Assembly (NCBI GenBank): GCA_002869465.1
Contig: PKSW01000317.1
Coordinates: forward strand, 6,582-21,449
DNA from: Marinilabiliales bacterium
Lineage (GTDB): Bacteria; Bacteroidota; Bacteroidia; Bacteroidales; F082
Length of the DNA: 14,868 nucleotides
Reading direction: 5' to 3'
A program made the position numbers and the translations under genes. Shown piece after piece: positions 1 through 6,752 of this stretch. Each line of letters begins with the position of its first letter. Positions within the stretch are counted from its first letter, which is position 1. The notes below the pieces were generated by a model that was not told the DNA's origin, ran no database searches, and worked only from the letters and a program-made list of their open reading frames with translations.

Positions 1-96
1 ATGCAAAAAAATGGAATGATGGAAAAAGATGGCAAAATGAAAATGATGGATTCAGAAAAGGTCAATGAGGATAAAGAACATAGTCATCAACACTAA
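1..96 (+). CDS. C-terminal end of a Met/His-rich protein (5' end outside the window)
   Basis: Frame 1 is open from the first base to a TAA at 94-96, giving 31 residues rich in Met, Lys, Glu/Asp and His and ending in E-H-S-H-Q-H. The ATG at base 1 is probably an internal Met, because the peptide has no signal sequence or domain and reads like the metal-binding tail of a longer exported protein; a complete 31-residue peptide cannot be excluded. Met/His clusters are typical of proteins that bind Cu(I), and the next genes downstream are also copper-type, which fits a copper-related role, but the family cannot be named from this fragment. Confidence 0.45.
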   Translation: MQKNGMMEKDGKMKMMDSEKVNEDKEHSHQH

Positions 97-169
97 AAAT
101 AAACTGCTGTGTGGCGAAATATCCCGTTGCATGGCTAGCCTAAACACAAATTTTTAAAATGTAAATACA

Positions 170-766
170 ATGAAAAAAATAATAATCATGCTTAGCCTGG
201 CTATAATAAGCTGGGGAGCCTTTGCCCAAAACGACTATTCATCAATGAACCATTCTGAAAAAGATCAGGGGAAGATGGACATGAAAGACAACTCATCTGC
301 ATCAGCTTCAATTACAGTTAAGCATTCTAAATCAGCTTCTGCTGTTATTGATCGTTACTTGAAATTAAAAAAGGCATTGGTTGAAGACAACAGCCAGAAA
401 GCAGCGAGCGAATCGAAAAATTTGTTTGATGCTTTTGCGAAATTCAACCTTTCAGCCAAATCAAATTCAGAACAAAAAGAATTGAGTGAAATAATTGAAG
501 ATGCCAGCGAGCATGCTGAACATATCTCTGAAAATAGTGGAAATTTAGATCACCAAAGAGAGCACTTTGAAACCTTGAGCAATGACATTAGAGACTTGAT
601 TGTCATTGCGGGTTCAGACCGTACTTTGTATCAAATGTATTGCCCGATGTATAACAACGGTGATGGTGGTATGTGGCTCAGCTCATCTATAGAAGTAAAA
701 AACCCGTTTTATGGAAGTAAAATGATGAAATGTGGTAGTGTCCAACAGGAATTTACTATTAAGTGA
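170..766 (+). CDS. Exported DUF3347-domain protein (periplasmic copper-binding type)
   Basis: This 198-residue protein has a Sec signal peptide (Lys-rich start, hydrophobic residues 4-16, likely cleavage after A19 in W-G-A-F-A). A Met/His/Asp-rich linker (20-50) is followed by a DUF3347 domain from about residue 55 to 195, mostly helical, ending in the family's recognisable block: Y-C-P-M at 157-160, W169-L170, and M-K-C-G at 186-189. The two cysteines (C158, C188) and nearby Met residues are plausible metal ligands. In Bacteroidota this domain also occurs at the C-terminus of CusB-type adaptors and beside copper genes, so a periplasmic copper-handling role is inferred, not shown. Its TGA overlaps the GTG start of the next gene (shared GTGA), which indicates translational coupling. 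Confidence 0.85.
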   Translation: MKKIIIMLSLAIISWGAFAQNDYSSMNHSEKDQGKMDMKDNSSASASITVKHSKSASAVIDRYLKLKKALVEDNSQKAASESKNLFDAFAKFNLSAKSNSEQKELSEIIEDASEHAEHISENSGNLDHQREHFETLSNDIRDLIVIAGSDRTLYQMYCPMYNNGDGGMWLSSSIEVKNPFYGSKMMKCGSVQQEFTIK

Positions 767-1224
767 AACTTTTTAAACGAATAGGATATGTTCTTTTGAT
801 TATTCTCGTTGGTATTCAATTTATACCTGCCAGATCTAACCAAAGCTCAGAAATGCTGTCAACAGAGTTTGTAAATGTCTACGAGGTGCCTGAAAATGTA
901 CAGCAAATCCTGTTAAATTCTTGTTATAACTGCCATAGTAACAATACCAACTATCCATGGTATAGTTATGTTCAACCGATTGGGTTGTTATTGGAAAACC
1001 ATATTTATAAAGCGAAAGCTGAACTAAATTTAAGCGAATTTGGGGATTATTCGGTCAGAAAACAAAGAAGTAAATTGAAATCAATGATAAGCCAAATTGA
1101 AAAAGGTGAAATGCCAATGACTTCATACACTTTCATTCATCGTGAAGCCCGATTGCCACCTGAAGATAAGAATAAGCTTATTGATTATCTGAAAACTTTA
1201 AAAAATACATCTCATGAAAACTGA
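763..1224 (+). CDS. Haem-binding-domain (Haem_bd) membrane-anchored protein
   Basis: This 153-residue protein has an N-terminal hydrophobic segment (about 8-22) that acts as an uncleaved anchor or signal peptide. It then carries a single c-type haem site C-x-x-C-H at C54-C57-H58, followed by N-N-T-N-Y-P-W-Y, the typical start of the Haem_bd family. A later G-E-M-P-M-x-x-Y segment (about residues 112-118) is conserved in the family and may supply the second axial ligand. It starts with GTG at 763, overlapping the stop of the DUF3347 gene by four bases, so the pair is co-translated. Haem_bd proteins are common in Bacteroidota and their role is poorly known; a periplasmic redox role beside copper genes (for example in Cu(I)/Cu(II) cycling) is only a guess. 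Confidence 0.85.
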   Translation: MKLFKRIGYVLLIILVGIQFIPARSNQSSEMLSTEFVNVYEVPENVQQILLNSCYNCHSNNTNYPWYSYVQPIGLLLENHIYKAKAELNLSEFGDYSVRKQRSKLKSMISQIEKGEMPMTSYTFIHREARLPPEDKNKLIDYLKTLKNTSHEN

Positions 1225-1361
1225 TACATTTTTATGAGGCAAAGTTTCTTCCGATATACTTGTTGTTATCGTTTCTTTTGTGATGATGATATTAATATAT
1301 GCCGAGGAAAAATGGTTTTTATCGCGAAATAGTATTGCATTGGAGAATTAAAATAAAAAAA

Positions 1362-3656
1362 ATGGAAAATAATCATAAACACCACGAGCACAATCATCAC
1401 CAAACTCATTCTCCCAAGGATGCAACTCATGGAAAGTATTACTGCCCCATGCATTGCGAAGGAGAGAAAACCTATGACAAGCCAGGTGATTGCCCTGTTT
1501 GCGGTATGCATCTTAAAAAAGAAGAAAGTGCAAAATCTTCGGCAGAAGTTATTTACACCTGCCCGATGCACCCCGAAATCAGGCAAGACCATCCGGGCGA
1601 CTGTCCAAAATGCGGAATGACTTTGGTTCCTGAAAAAGGTAAAGAAACAAGTGAAGAAGAAAAAGCCTATAAAAAGATGGCAAAAAAATTCTGGGTTGCA
1701 ATTATTCTTTCCGTTCCTGTCCTTTTTATTGCCATGTCGGAATACATTCCTTTTGTTAATCTCGAATCTTTAGCCCCAAAAAAAGTTTTAAATTGGATAG
1801 AGTTTGTTTTGGCTACGCCCGTTTTATTTTATTCAAGCTGGGATTTTTTCAGAAGGGGATGGAGCTCAATCATCAGGTGGATGCCTAATATGTGGACGCT
1901 CATTTCGATAGGTGTTGGTGCTGCCTACCTTTTTAGTGTCGTTGCACTTTTATTTCCAGGATTATTTCCACCCCAGTTTCAGGATGCCGGTGGCAATGTT
2001 CATATTTATTTTGAAGCCGTAGCAGTAATTTTGACACTGGTTTTGCTTGGTCAGGTGCTTGAACTCAGGGCACACAGCAAAACCAATTCTGCCATCAAAG
2101 CATTGCTGGGGTTGGTGCCTCCCGTCGCAAGGGTCGTCAGAAATGGCGAAGAAAAAGAAATCCCACTCGAAGATGTGGTTGCGGGTGACATCTTAAAAGT
2201 GAAACCCGGCGAAAAAATCCCGGTTGACGGTGTAATCAGTGATGGCACTGCAGTAATTGATGAAAGCATGATTACAGGAGAACCCATTCCGGCTGAAAAA
2301 GGAAAAGGAGACAAAGTTACCGGTGGAACCATCAACGGAAAAACCGTTTTTGAAATGAAAGCGGAGAAAGTAGGCAGCGATACTTTGCTCGCCCAAATCA
2401 TCGAAATGGTGAATAAGGCAAGTCGTTCACGTGCACCCATCCAAAAACTAGCTGATACGGTAGCCAAATATTTCGTTCAGATTGTTATTGCTATTGCTGT
2501 CGTCACTTTTATTGTCTGGGCCATCTGGGGACCCGAACCGGCTTATGTGTATGCTTTCGTAAATGCGGTTGCGGTATTGATTATTGCCTGCCCCTGTGCC
2601 CTGGGACTGGCAACACCCATGTCTATCATGGTGGGAACCGGCCGCGGTGCCCAATCGGGCGTACTGGTGAAAGATGCCCGTGCTATTGAAGAAATGAATA
2701 AGGTGAATATCCTTATTGTTGACAAAACAGGCACCCTCACTGAAGGAAAGCCCAGCCTTAAAAACTTCAAAACTTTTGGTTCCTTCGCTGATAATGAAAT
2801 CTTAAAACTTGCAGCTTCAATAGACGCCAATAGCGAACACCCGCTTGCCGATGCCATTGTGAATGGGGCAAAAGGAAAAAACATTGATTTGATAAAACTT
2901 GACAAATTTGAATCGGTTACCGGAAAAGGCGTTCAGGCTATTTATAAAGGAAAACGAATAGGCCTGGGAAACCAGAAATTGTTGGAAGATTTTAAAGTAA
3001 AGCTGGATGAAAGCAATAAAAAACAGGTTGAAGAATGGCAGAATGAAGCACAAACGGTGATGTACCTGGTTTTAGACAATAAGGTGGAGGGAGTTGTCAG
3101 TGTATCTGATAAAATTAAAGAAAGCTCCGCGCAAGCCATTCATGAGTTACAAAAGATGGATGTTAAAGTACACATGCTTACTGGCGACAATAAATTCACA
3201 GCTAAAGCCGTCGCTGATGAGCTTGGATTGGACGGTTACCAGGCCGATTGCCTCCCTGACGATAAATACAATAACATAAAAGAACTACAGGAACAAGGTC
3301 ATGTTGTGGCAATGGCCGGAGATGGTATCAACGATGCCCCGGCTCTTGAACAGGCAAATGTGGGTATTGCTATGGGGACAGGTACAGACATTGCCATGCA
3401 AAGTGCAGAAATCACGCTTGTAAAAGGCGACCTGAATGGTATTGTCCGTGCCCGTGAACTTAGCCAAAAAGTAATGAGAAATATCAAGCAAAACTTGTTC
3501 TTCGCATTTATTTACAATGCACTTGGTGTTCCTGTAGCAGCAGGTGTTTTATTCCCGTTTTTTGGAATCCTCTTAAGCCCTATCATTGCTGCTGCAGCCA
3601 TGAGCTTTAGTTCTGTATCGGTTATATCTAATGCACTCAGGTTACGAAATCAATAA
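1362..3656 (+). CDS. copA: Cu(I)-exporting P1B-type ATPase with two N-terminal heavy-metal-binding motifs
   Basis: This 764-residue inner-membrane pump uses ATP to move Cu(I) (possibly Ag(I)) out of the cytoplasm. Residues 2-16 are His-rich. Two short heavy-metal-binding motifs follow, C28-P-M-H with C44-P-V-C47-G-M, and C67-P-M-H with C81-P-K-C84-G-M, instead of classical HMA domains. The catalytic core is complete: T305-G-E actuator motif, C410-P-C412 in the metal-site helix, D454-K-T-G-T-L-T phosphorylation motif, S-E-H-P nucleotide-domain motif, and G653-D-G-I-N-D658-A-P hinge. The last two helices carry Y-N and M-S-F-S-S, the pattern of Cu(I) pumps (P1B-1). I chose ATG 1362 because the His-rich family-like N-terminus begins there; the frame stays open up to 1299 but those 21 extra residues look like random leader. 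It is followed after 38 bases by a His-rich lipoprotein. Confidence 0.95.
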   Translation: MENNHKHHEHNHHQTHSPKDATHGKYYCPMHCEGEKTYDKPGDCPVCGMHLKKEESAKSSAEVIYTCPMHPEIRQDHPGDCPKCGMTLVPEKGKETSEEEKAYKKMAKKFWVAIILSVPVLFIAMSEYIPFVNLESLAPKKVLNWIEFVLATPVLFYSSWDFFRRGWSSIIRWMPNMWTLISIGVGAAYLFSVVALLFPGLFPPQFQDAGGNVHIYFEAVAVILTLVLLGQVLELRAHSKTNSAIKALLGLVPPVARVVRNGEEKEIPLEDVVAGDILKVKPGEKIPVDGVISDGTAVIDESMITGEPIPAEKGKGDKVTGGTINGKTVFEMKAEKVGSDTLLAQIIEMVNKASRSRAPIQKLADTVAKYFVQIVIAIAVVTFIVWAIWGPEPAYVYAFVNAVAVLIIACPCALGLATPMSIMVGTGRGAQSGVLVKDARAIEEMNKVNILIVDKTGTLTEGKPSLKNFKTFGSFADNEILKLAASIDANSEHPLADAIVNGAKGKNIDLIKLDKFESVTGKGVQAIYKGKRIGLGNQKLLEDFKVKLDESNKKQVEEWQNEAQTVMYLVLDNKVEGVVSVSDKIKESSAQAIHELQKMDVKVHMLTGDNKFTAKAVADELGLDGYQADCLPDDKYNNIKELQEQGHVVAMAGDGINDAPALEQANVGIAMGTGTDIAMQSAEITLVKGDLNGIVRARELSQKVMRNIKQNLFFAFIYNALGVPVAAGVLFPFFGILLSPIIAAAAMSFSSVSVISNALRLRNQ

Positions 3657-3694
3657 ACTTATTTAAATCATAAATAGTCAAACAAATTTAAACA

Positions 3695-4213
3695 ATGAAA
3701 AATCAAAAATTAATTTTATTTACGGTATTGTTGACGATACCCCTACTTTTTGCCGCGTGCAAAAAAGAAAATAACGACAACCCGGTTGACTTAACATCTG
3801 AGATAACCGGCACTTACGAAGGAAGCATCACGCCTTCCGACAACCCTTCCGAAAGCAAAGATGCAATCATAGAAATCTCAAAGGTTGACGAAAGTACGAT
3901 ACACCTCAACATGATGAGTGAACACCTCGACACGGCTTTCAGGCTGAACTTATACGAACATGCCGACAGCATGATGGTTTGCTTTACAGGCGATCGTTTT
4001 AATGATGAATATGGTCATCACCTCGATGAAGATCACCACATGATGGGAGACAACGACCACATGGACTGGGATCATCACATGGATGAACAACATGAACCCG
4101 GCGATGCGCATTTCGGTGGATTTGACAGAAACCATCATACCTTTTCTTACCGGCTCGTTCCCGGGGGGCAGGCTGCTGTATCTTATCAGTTTGAGGGTGT
4201 TAAAGCGCAATAG
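3695..4213 (+). CDS. His/Met/Asp-rich lipoprotein, candidate envelope copper buffer (copy A of a paralogous pair)
   Basis: This 172-residue protein has a lipoprotein signal peptide with C22 as the lipidated residue (L-F-A-A-C-K-K). The body has a G-T-Y-x-G start (about residue 40) as in small beta-rich lipoproteins, then a conserved D-S-M-M-V-C-F-T-G block, E105-Y-G-H-H-L-D111, and a closing H-F-G-G-F at 139-143. Between the last two lies a loop packed with His, Met and Asp, about eleven His and four Met between residues 105 and 148, which is a likely metal sink. It lies between the copper ATPase and an HMA protein, so copper or silver is the likely ligand. The family is unnamed to me. A clear paralogue sits in the efflux block at 13334-13912 with the same frame but a different loop. 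Confidence 0.8.
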   Translation: MKNQKLILFTVLLTIPLLFAACKKENNDNPVDLTSEITGTYEGSITPSDNPSESKDAIIEISKVDESTIHLNMMSEHLDTAFRLNLYEHADSMMVCFTGDRFNDEYGHHLDEDHHMMGDNDHMDWDHHMDEQHEPGDAHFGGFDRNHHTFSYRLVPGGQAAVSYQFEGVKAQ

Positions 4214-4254
4214 AAATAAATAATGATATAATTATAAATTTAAAACAGAGAAAA

Positions 4255-4629
4255 ATGAGAAAAATGATGAAATCCATTTTAGCAATGGCAGTGATGCTGA
4301 TTGGTATTGGTAACCTTCAGGCACAGGATGTGAAAACCGAAAAGTTCAAAGTGTATGGCAACTGCGGTATGTGTGAAGCACGTATCGAAAAAGCCGCCAA
4401 TTCAGTAGATGGCGTTGAATCAGCCGACTGGGACAAAGAAACGAAAATGTTGGTAGTAAAATACGATTCCGGTGAAGTTGAAATATTGGATGTGCATAAG
4501 GCTATTGCTGCCGTAGGGCACGACACCAAAGAAGTGAAAGCCGAAGATAAAACATATGACGAACTACCGGGCTGCTGCCAGTATGACCGCAAGGATATGA
4601 TGAAAGATGACGATGGCCATCAGCATTAA
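4255..4629 (+). CDS. Exported HMA-domain metal-binding protein (MerP-like)
   Basis: This 124-residue protein has a signal peptide ending at L-Q-A (cleavage after A23) and one heavy-metal-associated (HMA) domain, about residues 27-95, with the ferredoxin-like pattern of the family. The metal site reads G-N-C-G-M-C-E-A-R-I-E, cysteines C37 and C40; it keeps the C-x-x-C spacing but differs from the usual G-M-x-C-x-x-C wording. After the domain comes a second pair of cysteines, P-G-C107-C108, and an acidic, His-ending tail (D-D-D-G-H-Q-H) that could form an extra site. It likely accepts or buffers Cu(I) in the periplasm. It is the last gene of the copper block, directly before a strong terminator. 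Family call is firm; the metal is inferred from neighbours. Confidence 0.9.
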   Translation: MRKMMKSILAMAVMLIGIGNLQAQDVKTEKFKVYGNCGMCEARIEKAANSVDGVESADWDKETKMLVVKYDSGEVEILDVHKAIAAVGHDTKEVKAEDKTYDELPGCCQYDRKDMMKDDDGHQH

Positions 4630-4641
4630 TCTGATATGATC

Positions 4642-4677
4642 AAAAAGGGCCTGTTAGTTTCTGACAGGCCCTTTTTT
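4642..4677 (+). terminator. Intrinsic terminator of the copper block
   Basis: A perfect 13-base-pair inverted repeat (arms 4642-4654 and 4664-4676; G/C-rich core GGGCCTGT / ACAGGCCC) with a 9-base loop, ending in six T. It starts 12 bases after the HMA gene stop. Because the left arm begins with five A, it may also work in the reverse direction. Confidence 0.92.
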
Positions 4678-4742
4678 ACGGATTTCTTTTAAAAAATGCC
4701 TGTAAATACCAAAACAAGAATTATGAAAACAATTATCGGAAT

Positions 4743-4919
4743 ATGATCCAACTAAATTCAATACCGACCTGCCCCAAATGCGGTTTTCAAAAAGAAGAAA
4801 CCATGCCGGAAGATTCCTGCCGGTTTTTTTATGATTGTGAAGATAACCGTGTAGTATTGAACCCAAAGCCGGGTTATCGTGTTATTGTTACGGATATTGA
4901 TAGTTTTGTATCGGAATAG
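4743..4919 (+). CDS. Diverged GDCCVxC-family small Cys protein (copy 1, C-terminal half decayed)
   Basis: ATG 4743 opens a 58-residue frame. Its first half matches the GDCCVxC small-protein family: T-C-P-K-C-G-F, then E-E-T-M-P-E-D-S-C and F-F-Y-D-C. The second half keeps only V-L-N-P-K-P-G and lacks the G-D-C-C-V-x-C and C-P-P motifs; instead it runs into unrelated residues and stops at 4917-4919. In another frame of the same stretch (about 4877-4900) bases encode C-Y-C-Y-G, which resembles a worn remnant of the missing motif. A 20-base identity with copy 2 (4782-4801 versus 5615-5634) shows shared descent. I infer a degenerating paralogue that may still make a peptide with one C-x-x-C motif. 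It lies 14 bases upstream of the CDF gene. Function of the family is not established; metal or thiol chemistry is plausible. Confidence 0.55.
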   Translation: MIQLNSIPTCPKCGFQKEETMPEDSCRFFYDCEDNRVVLNPKPGYRVIVTDIDSFVSE

Positions 4920-4933
4920 AAAATTGTCAGGAT

Positions 4934-5590
4934 ATGCCGGATAATATGCAAATGTACGAAAACAAAACCCTCTGGGTAGTCATGCTGACGGCTATCACAA
5001 TGGTTGTGGAAATTGTTTTCGGATTAACCACAAAATCAATGGCATTACTGGCCGATGGGATTCACATGGGGTCCCACGTGTTGGCGATTGGCTTGAGCTG
5101 GATTGCTTACGTCGTTGTAAGAAAAGTTTCCAAAAATGAAAAGTTTAAAGGGAACTCAGATAAAATACTATCTCTTTCGGGATATAGTAGTGGATTAATG
5201 CTTTTGATTTTTGCCGTTGTAATCTTAGTGGAAGCAGTTCAACGATTTTATAATCCTATGGACATAATCTATAAAGAAGCCATTTTAGTAGCGATAATTG
5301 GTCTGGTTGTGAACATCGCCAGTGCTTTTCTATTGCATCATAACCATGAAGAATCTGACCATAATATCAGGGCAGCTTACCTACATGTGTTGGCTGATAC
5401 GCTAACCAGTGTTTCTGCTATTTTAGGGCTTACGGCAGCGATGATTTGGGACATCCCGTTTATCGATACCATAGCAGCAGTTATTAGCTCATTGGTAATA
5501 ATTAAATGGTCTGTAGGTTTACTCAAAAATTCAGGCAAAGCATTATTGGATATTGAAAAAAAATATCACAATCATGAACATCATGACTAA
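4934..5590 (+). CDS. Cation diffusion facilitator, DmeF-like, without C-terminal domain
   Basis: This 218-residue inner-membrane protein exports divalent metal from the cytoplasm using the proton gradient. About six membrane segments are visible (roughly 12-30, 36-62, 84-102, 116-136, 146-170, 176-196). The second contains A-D41-G-I-H44-M-G-S-H48, an H-x-x-x-H in place of the common H-x-x-x-D, as in DmeF-like members; the fifth has H151-V-L-A-D155. A His stretch H-H-N-H-E-E-S-D-H-N lies in the loop before helix five, and the protein ends in H-N-H-E-H-H-D. The usual cytoplasmic dimerisation domain (about 80 residues) is absent, which is common in short CDF members. DmeF-type proteins favour Co and Ni, but the metal here is uncertain. 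Its stop overlaps the ATG (5583) of the following small gene, implying coupled translation. Confidence 0.92.
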   Translation: MPDNMQMYENKTLWVVMLTAITMVVEIVFGLTTKSMALLADGIHMGSHVLAIGLSWIAYVVVRKVSKNEKFKGNSDKILSLSGYSSGLMLLIFAVVILVEAVQRFYNPMDIIYKEAILVAIIGLVVNIASAFLLHHNHEESDHNIRAAYLHVLADTLTSVSAILGLTAAMIWDIPFIDTIAAVISSLVIIKWSVGLLKNSGKALLDIEKKYHNHEHHD

Positions 5591-5780
5591 AGTATCATTA
5601 CCTGTCCAAATTGTGGTTTTCAAAAAGAAGAAACAATGCCAGCCGATGCATGTCAGTTTTTTTTATGAATGTGATAACTGCAAAACCGTCTTAAAACCAA
5701 AACAGGGAGATTGTTGTGTTTACTGCTCTTCTGGCAGTGTTTTTTGTCCTCCAGTTCAGCAGTCAAAAAGTTGTTGTTAA
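5583..5780 (+). CDS. GDCCVxC-domain small Cys-rich protein (copy 2), twice frame-disturbed
   Basis: The end of this gene encodes a clear GDCCVxC signature: F-F-Y-E-C-D-N-C, then G-D-C-C-V-Y-C-S-S-G, C-P-P-V-Q and a final C-C, to TAA 5778-5780. The frame is open from ATG 5583, which overlaps the upstream CDF stop, giving 65 residues. However, the family's first half (T-C-P-N-C-G-F then E-E-T-M-P) is encoded at 5597-5656 in another frame, the frame of the CDF gene. The bases therefore look as if one base was lost between 5583 and 5597 and one T was gained in the run at 5657-5664, which has eight T where copy 1 has seven. As read, the protein keeps the GDCCVxC half but lacks C-x-x-C-G. It could be a pseudogene, a sequencing or assembly error, or a slippage site. 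Some members of this family are annotated as selenoproteins. Confidence 0.6.
   Translation: MTKVSLPVQIVVFKKKKQCQPMHVSFFYECDNCKTVLKPKQGDCCVYCSSGSVFCPPVQQSKSCC
5657..5664 (+). other. T8 homopolymer at the frame switch in GDCCVxC copy 2
   Basis: Eight consecutive T follow the codons for the family's conserved Cys-Gln; the equivalent site of copy 1 (4814-4820) has seven T and reads through in frame. The run marks where the family-like reading passes from one frame to the next. Confidence 0.85.
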
Positions 5781-5791
5781 TTTGCAATACA

Positions 5792-6205
5792 ATGGGAACT
5801 GAAATAGACAATAAACTCCACTCAAAAGACATTAAACCAACTGCAATGCGACAATTGGTTTTGCAGGTTCTGACAGAACAAAAAACTGCAATAAGTTTAC
5901 CAGAGCTTGAAAGAAAATTTGAAAAAGCTGATAAAGCCACTTTATACAGAACTCTTAAAACCTTTGAAAAGCACAAGCTTATTCATAGCATAGACGACGG
6001 CAGCGGAACAGTAAAATATGCACTTTGCCAGGATACCTGCGAATGTCAGCCCGAAGACCTACATGTTCATTTTCTTTGTGCAAAATGCAATCAAACGTTT
6101 TGTTTAAATGATTTTCCTATACCTCAAATTAATCTACCAAGTAGTTTTTCTCTTGAAAGTGTGAACATGGTTGTAAAAGGAGTCTGTTCAAACTGTATGA
6201 TCTAA
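5792..6205 (+). CDS. Fur-family metal-dependent transcriptional regulator
   Basis: This 137-residue cytoplasmic DNA-binding protein has a winged-helix N-terminal part (about 10-78: T-A-M-R near the start and the recognition helix K-A-T-L-Y-R-T-L at 48-55) and a C-terminal dimerisation and metal domain. Structural zinc sites are complete: C96-A-K-C99 and C132-S-N-C135. H91-V-H93 and additional cysteines C79, C83, C85 and C104 are further ligand candidates. The C-Q-D-T-C-E-C cluster before the HVH motif is richer in Cys than usual. I start at ATG 5792, 11 bases after the GDCCVxC stop, because the Fur-like sequence begins there; the frame is open further upstream. Whether it senses zinc, peroxide or another signal cannot be told. 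It lies just before a palindrome in front of the efflux operon, its most likely target. Confidence 0.93.
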   Translation: MGTEIDNKLHSKDIKPTAMRQLVLQVLTEQKTAISLPELERKFEKADKATLYRTLKTFEKHKLIHSIDDGSGTVKYALCQDTCECQPEDLHVHFLCAKCNQTFCLNDFPIPQINLPSSFSLESVNMVVKGVCSNCMI

Positions 6206-6207
6206 CT

Positions 6208-6224
6208 TTGCAACCCAGTTGCAA
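6208..6224. promoter_or_regulatory. Perfect 7-3-7 palindrome, candidate Fur-family operator
   Basis: TTGCAAC (6208-6214), spacer CCA, then GTTGCAA (6218-6224): a perfect inverted repeat with 10-base centre-to-centre spacing, the geometry expected for a dimeric regulator. It begins 3 bases after the Fur-family stop codon and lies 61 bases upstream of the efflux block's first start. Control by the adjacent Fur-family protein is inferred from position. Confidence 0.6.
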
Positions 6225-6235
6225 CAACTTTTTGT

Positions 6236-6243
6236 TAATTTTG
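6236..6243 (+). promoter_or_regulatory. Possible Bacteroidota -7 promoter element of the efflux operon
   Basis: TAATTTTG matches the Bacteroidota -7 consensus TAnnTTTG. No TTG element sits at the preferred distance upstream: TTTG 6207-6210 is about 25 bases away and TTG 6219-6221 about 14, both inside or touching the palindrome. If real, a regulator bound to the palindrome would cover the upstream promoter element. Confidence 0.3.
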
Positions 6244-6284
6244 TCATCATTAATTATTAATAATCGTTCTAATTCTTTATTAGA

Positions 6285-6683
6285 TTGAATTTAAAAGGAA
6301 TACATACACGCAAATTATTTACCCTAATCGCGGGTATAATTATTTTTGCCCATACTGTTATTCCGCATCACCATCATTTCGATAGTATAGAAGCACATCC
6401 GGAAAATCTAGAATGCGAAACTTCCAATCCGGACAAACACAATGAAAACCCAGATGTTCATTGCCATGCTTTTAACATTATTATAACGAATAGCGGGAGT
6501 GATTTAACAATACAATCCAGCCCTTCGCCTAAATTTAATGTTGACCTTTTTGATATTAAAACAAGCACTGATTTAGCTTCAGAACTATATGTGGTAAATT
6601 ATACCCATTGTCTAAAGTTTGTTCCGAATAAACAAATATTCCTTACCAACCATTCGTTGAGGGCACCCCCCATTACTGTATAA
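6285..6683 (+). CDS. Small exported His-rich protein (DUF6769-like)
   Basis: This 132-residue protein starts with TTG at 6285; an in-frame stop at 6270-6272 and the lack of any early ATG leave few other choices. A hydrophobic segment (about 11-25) serves as signal or anchor and runs directly into P-H-H-H-H-F-D (27-33). More His residues and two cysteines follow (C44; H59-C60-H61). The middle and C-terminal parts show no motif I recognise. Small Bacteroidota proteins of this style, sometimes annotated DUF6769, often stand at the head of RND metal-efflux operons, as here. A periplasmic divalent-metal binder or sensor is a reasonable inference. It is the first gene after the palindrome and possible promoter. 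Confidence 0.7.
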   Translation: MNLKGIHTRKLFTLIAGIIIFAHTVIPHHHHFDSIEAHPENLECETSNPDKHNENPDVHCHAFNIIITNSGSDLTIQSSPSPKFNVDLFDIKTSTDLASELYVVNYTHCLKFVPNKQIFLTNHSLRAPPITV

Positions 6684-6705
6684 TTTCTTTTTGATTTTTT
6701 TAATA

Positions 6706-6725
6706 CCGATAGCGTAGTTTATCGG
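6706..6725. other. Short stem-loop between the first two genes of the efflux operon
   Basis: CCGATA (6706-6711) and TATCGG (6720-6725) form a perfect 6-base-pair stem with an 8-base loop. The T-rich stretch lies before it, so it is not an ordinary terminator for + strand transcripts. It could be an mRNA processing or stability element or a protein site, or chance. Confidence 0.25.
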
Positions 6726-6752
6726 CTGTACTAATCACTTATTCTTTCCAGA

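Noticed and set aside
123..128. GTTGCA near base 123 as a second operator
   Set aside because: Only one half of the palindrome is present, and no matching arm lies at the right spacing.
1283..1351. Short open frame of 22 residues with a hydrophobic start before the ATPase gene
   Set aside because: Too short, no homology recognised, and the stretch is low-complexity intergenic DNA; open frame alone is not support.
1299..1361. Earlier ATG giving the copper ATPase 21 more residues
   Set aside because: The extra residues do not resemble the family, and the His-rich start typical of this ATPase group begins exactly at ATG 1362 after an A-rich leader.
1266..1592. Minus-strand open frame of 108 codons
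   Set aside because: It lies opposite the start of the ATPase gene, whose motifs are certain; the reading is an antisense shadow.
4654..4866. Minus-strand open frame of 70 codons after the copper terminator
   Set aside because: It overlaps the terminator and the GDCCVxC copy 1, whose C-P-K-C-G motif is on the + strand; no motif is seen on the minus strand.
5597..5669. Possible selenocysteine TGA in GDCCVxC copy 2, as the family includes selenoproteins
   Set aside because: The TGA reached in the 5597 frame follows F-F-L at the T8 run and does not replace a conserved Cys; further stops follow almost at once. A frameshift explains it better.
6706..6725. Stem-loop as an intrinsic terminator inside the efflux operon
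   Set aside because: The T tract lies before the stem on the + strand, and the minus strand has A after it, so neither direction gives a terminator.
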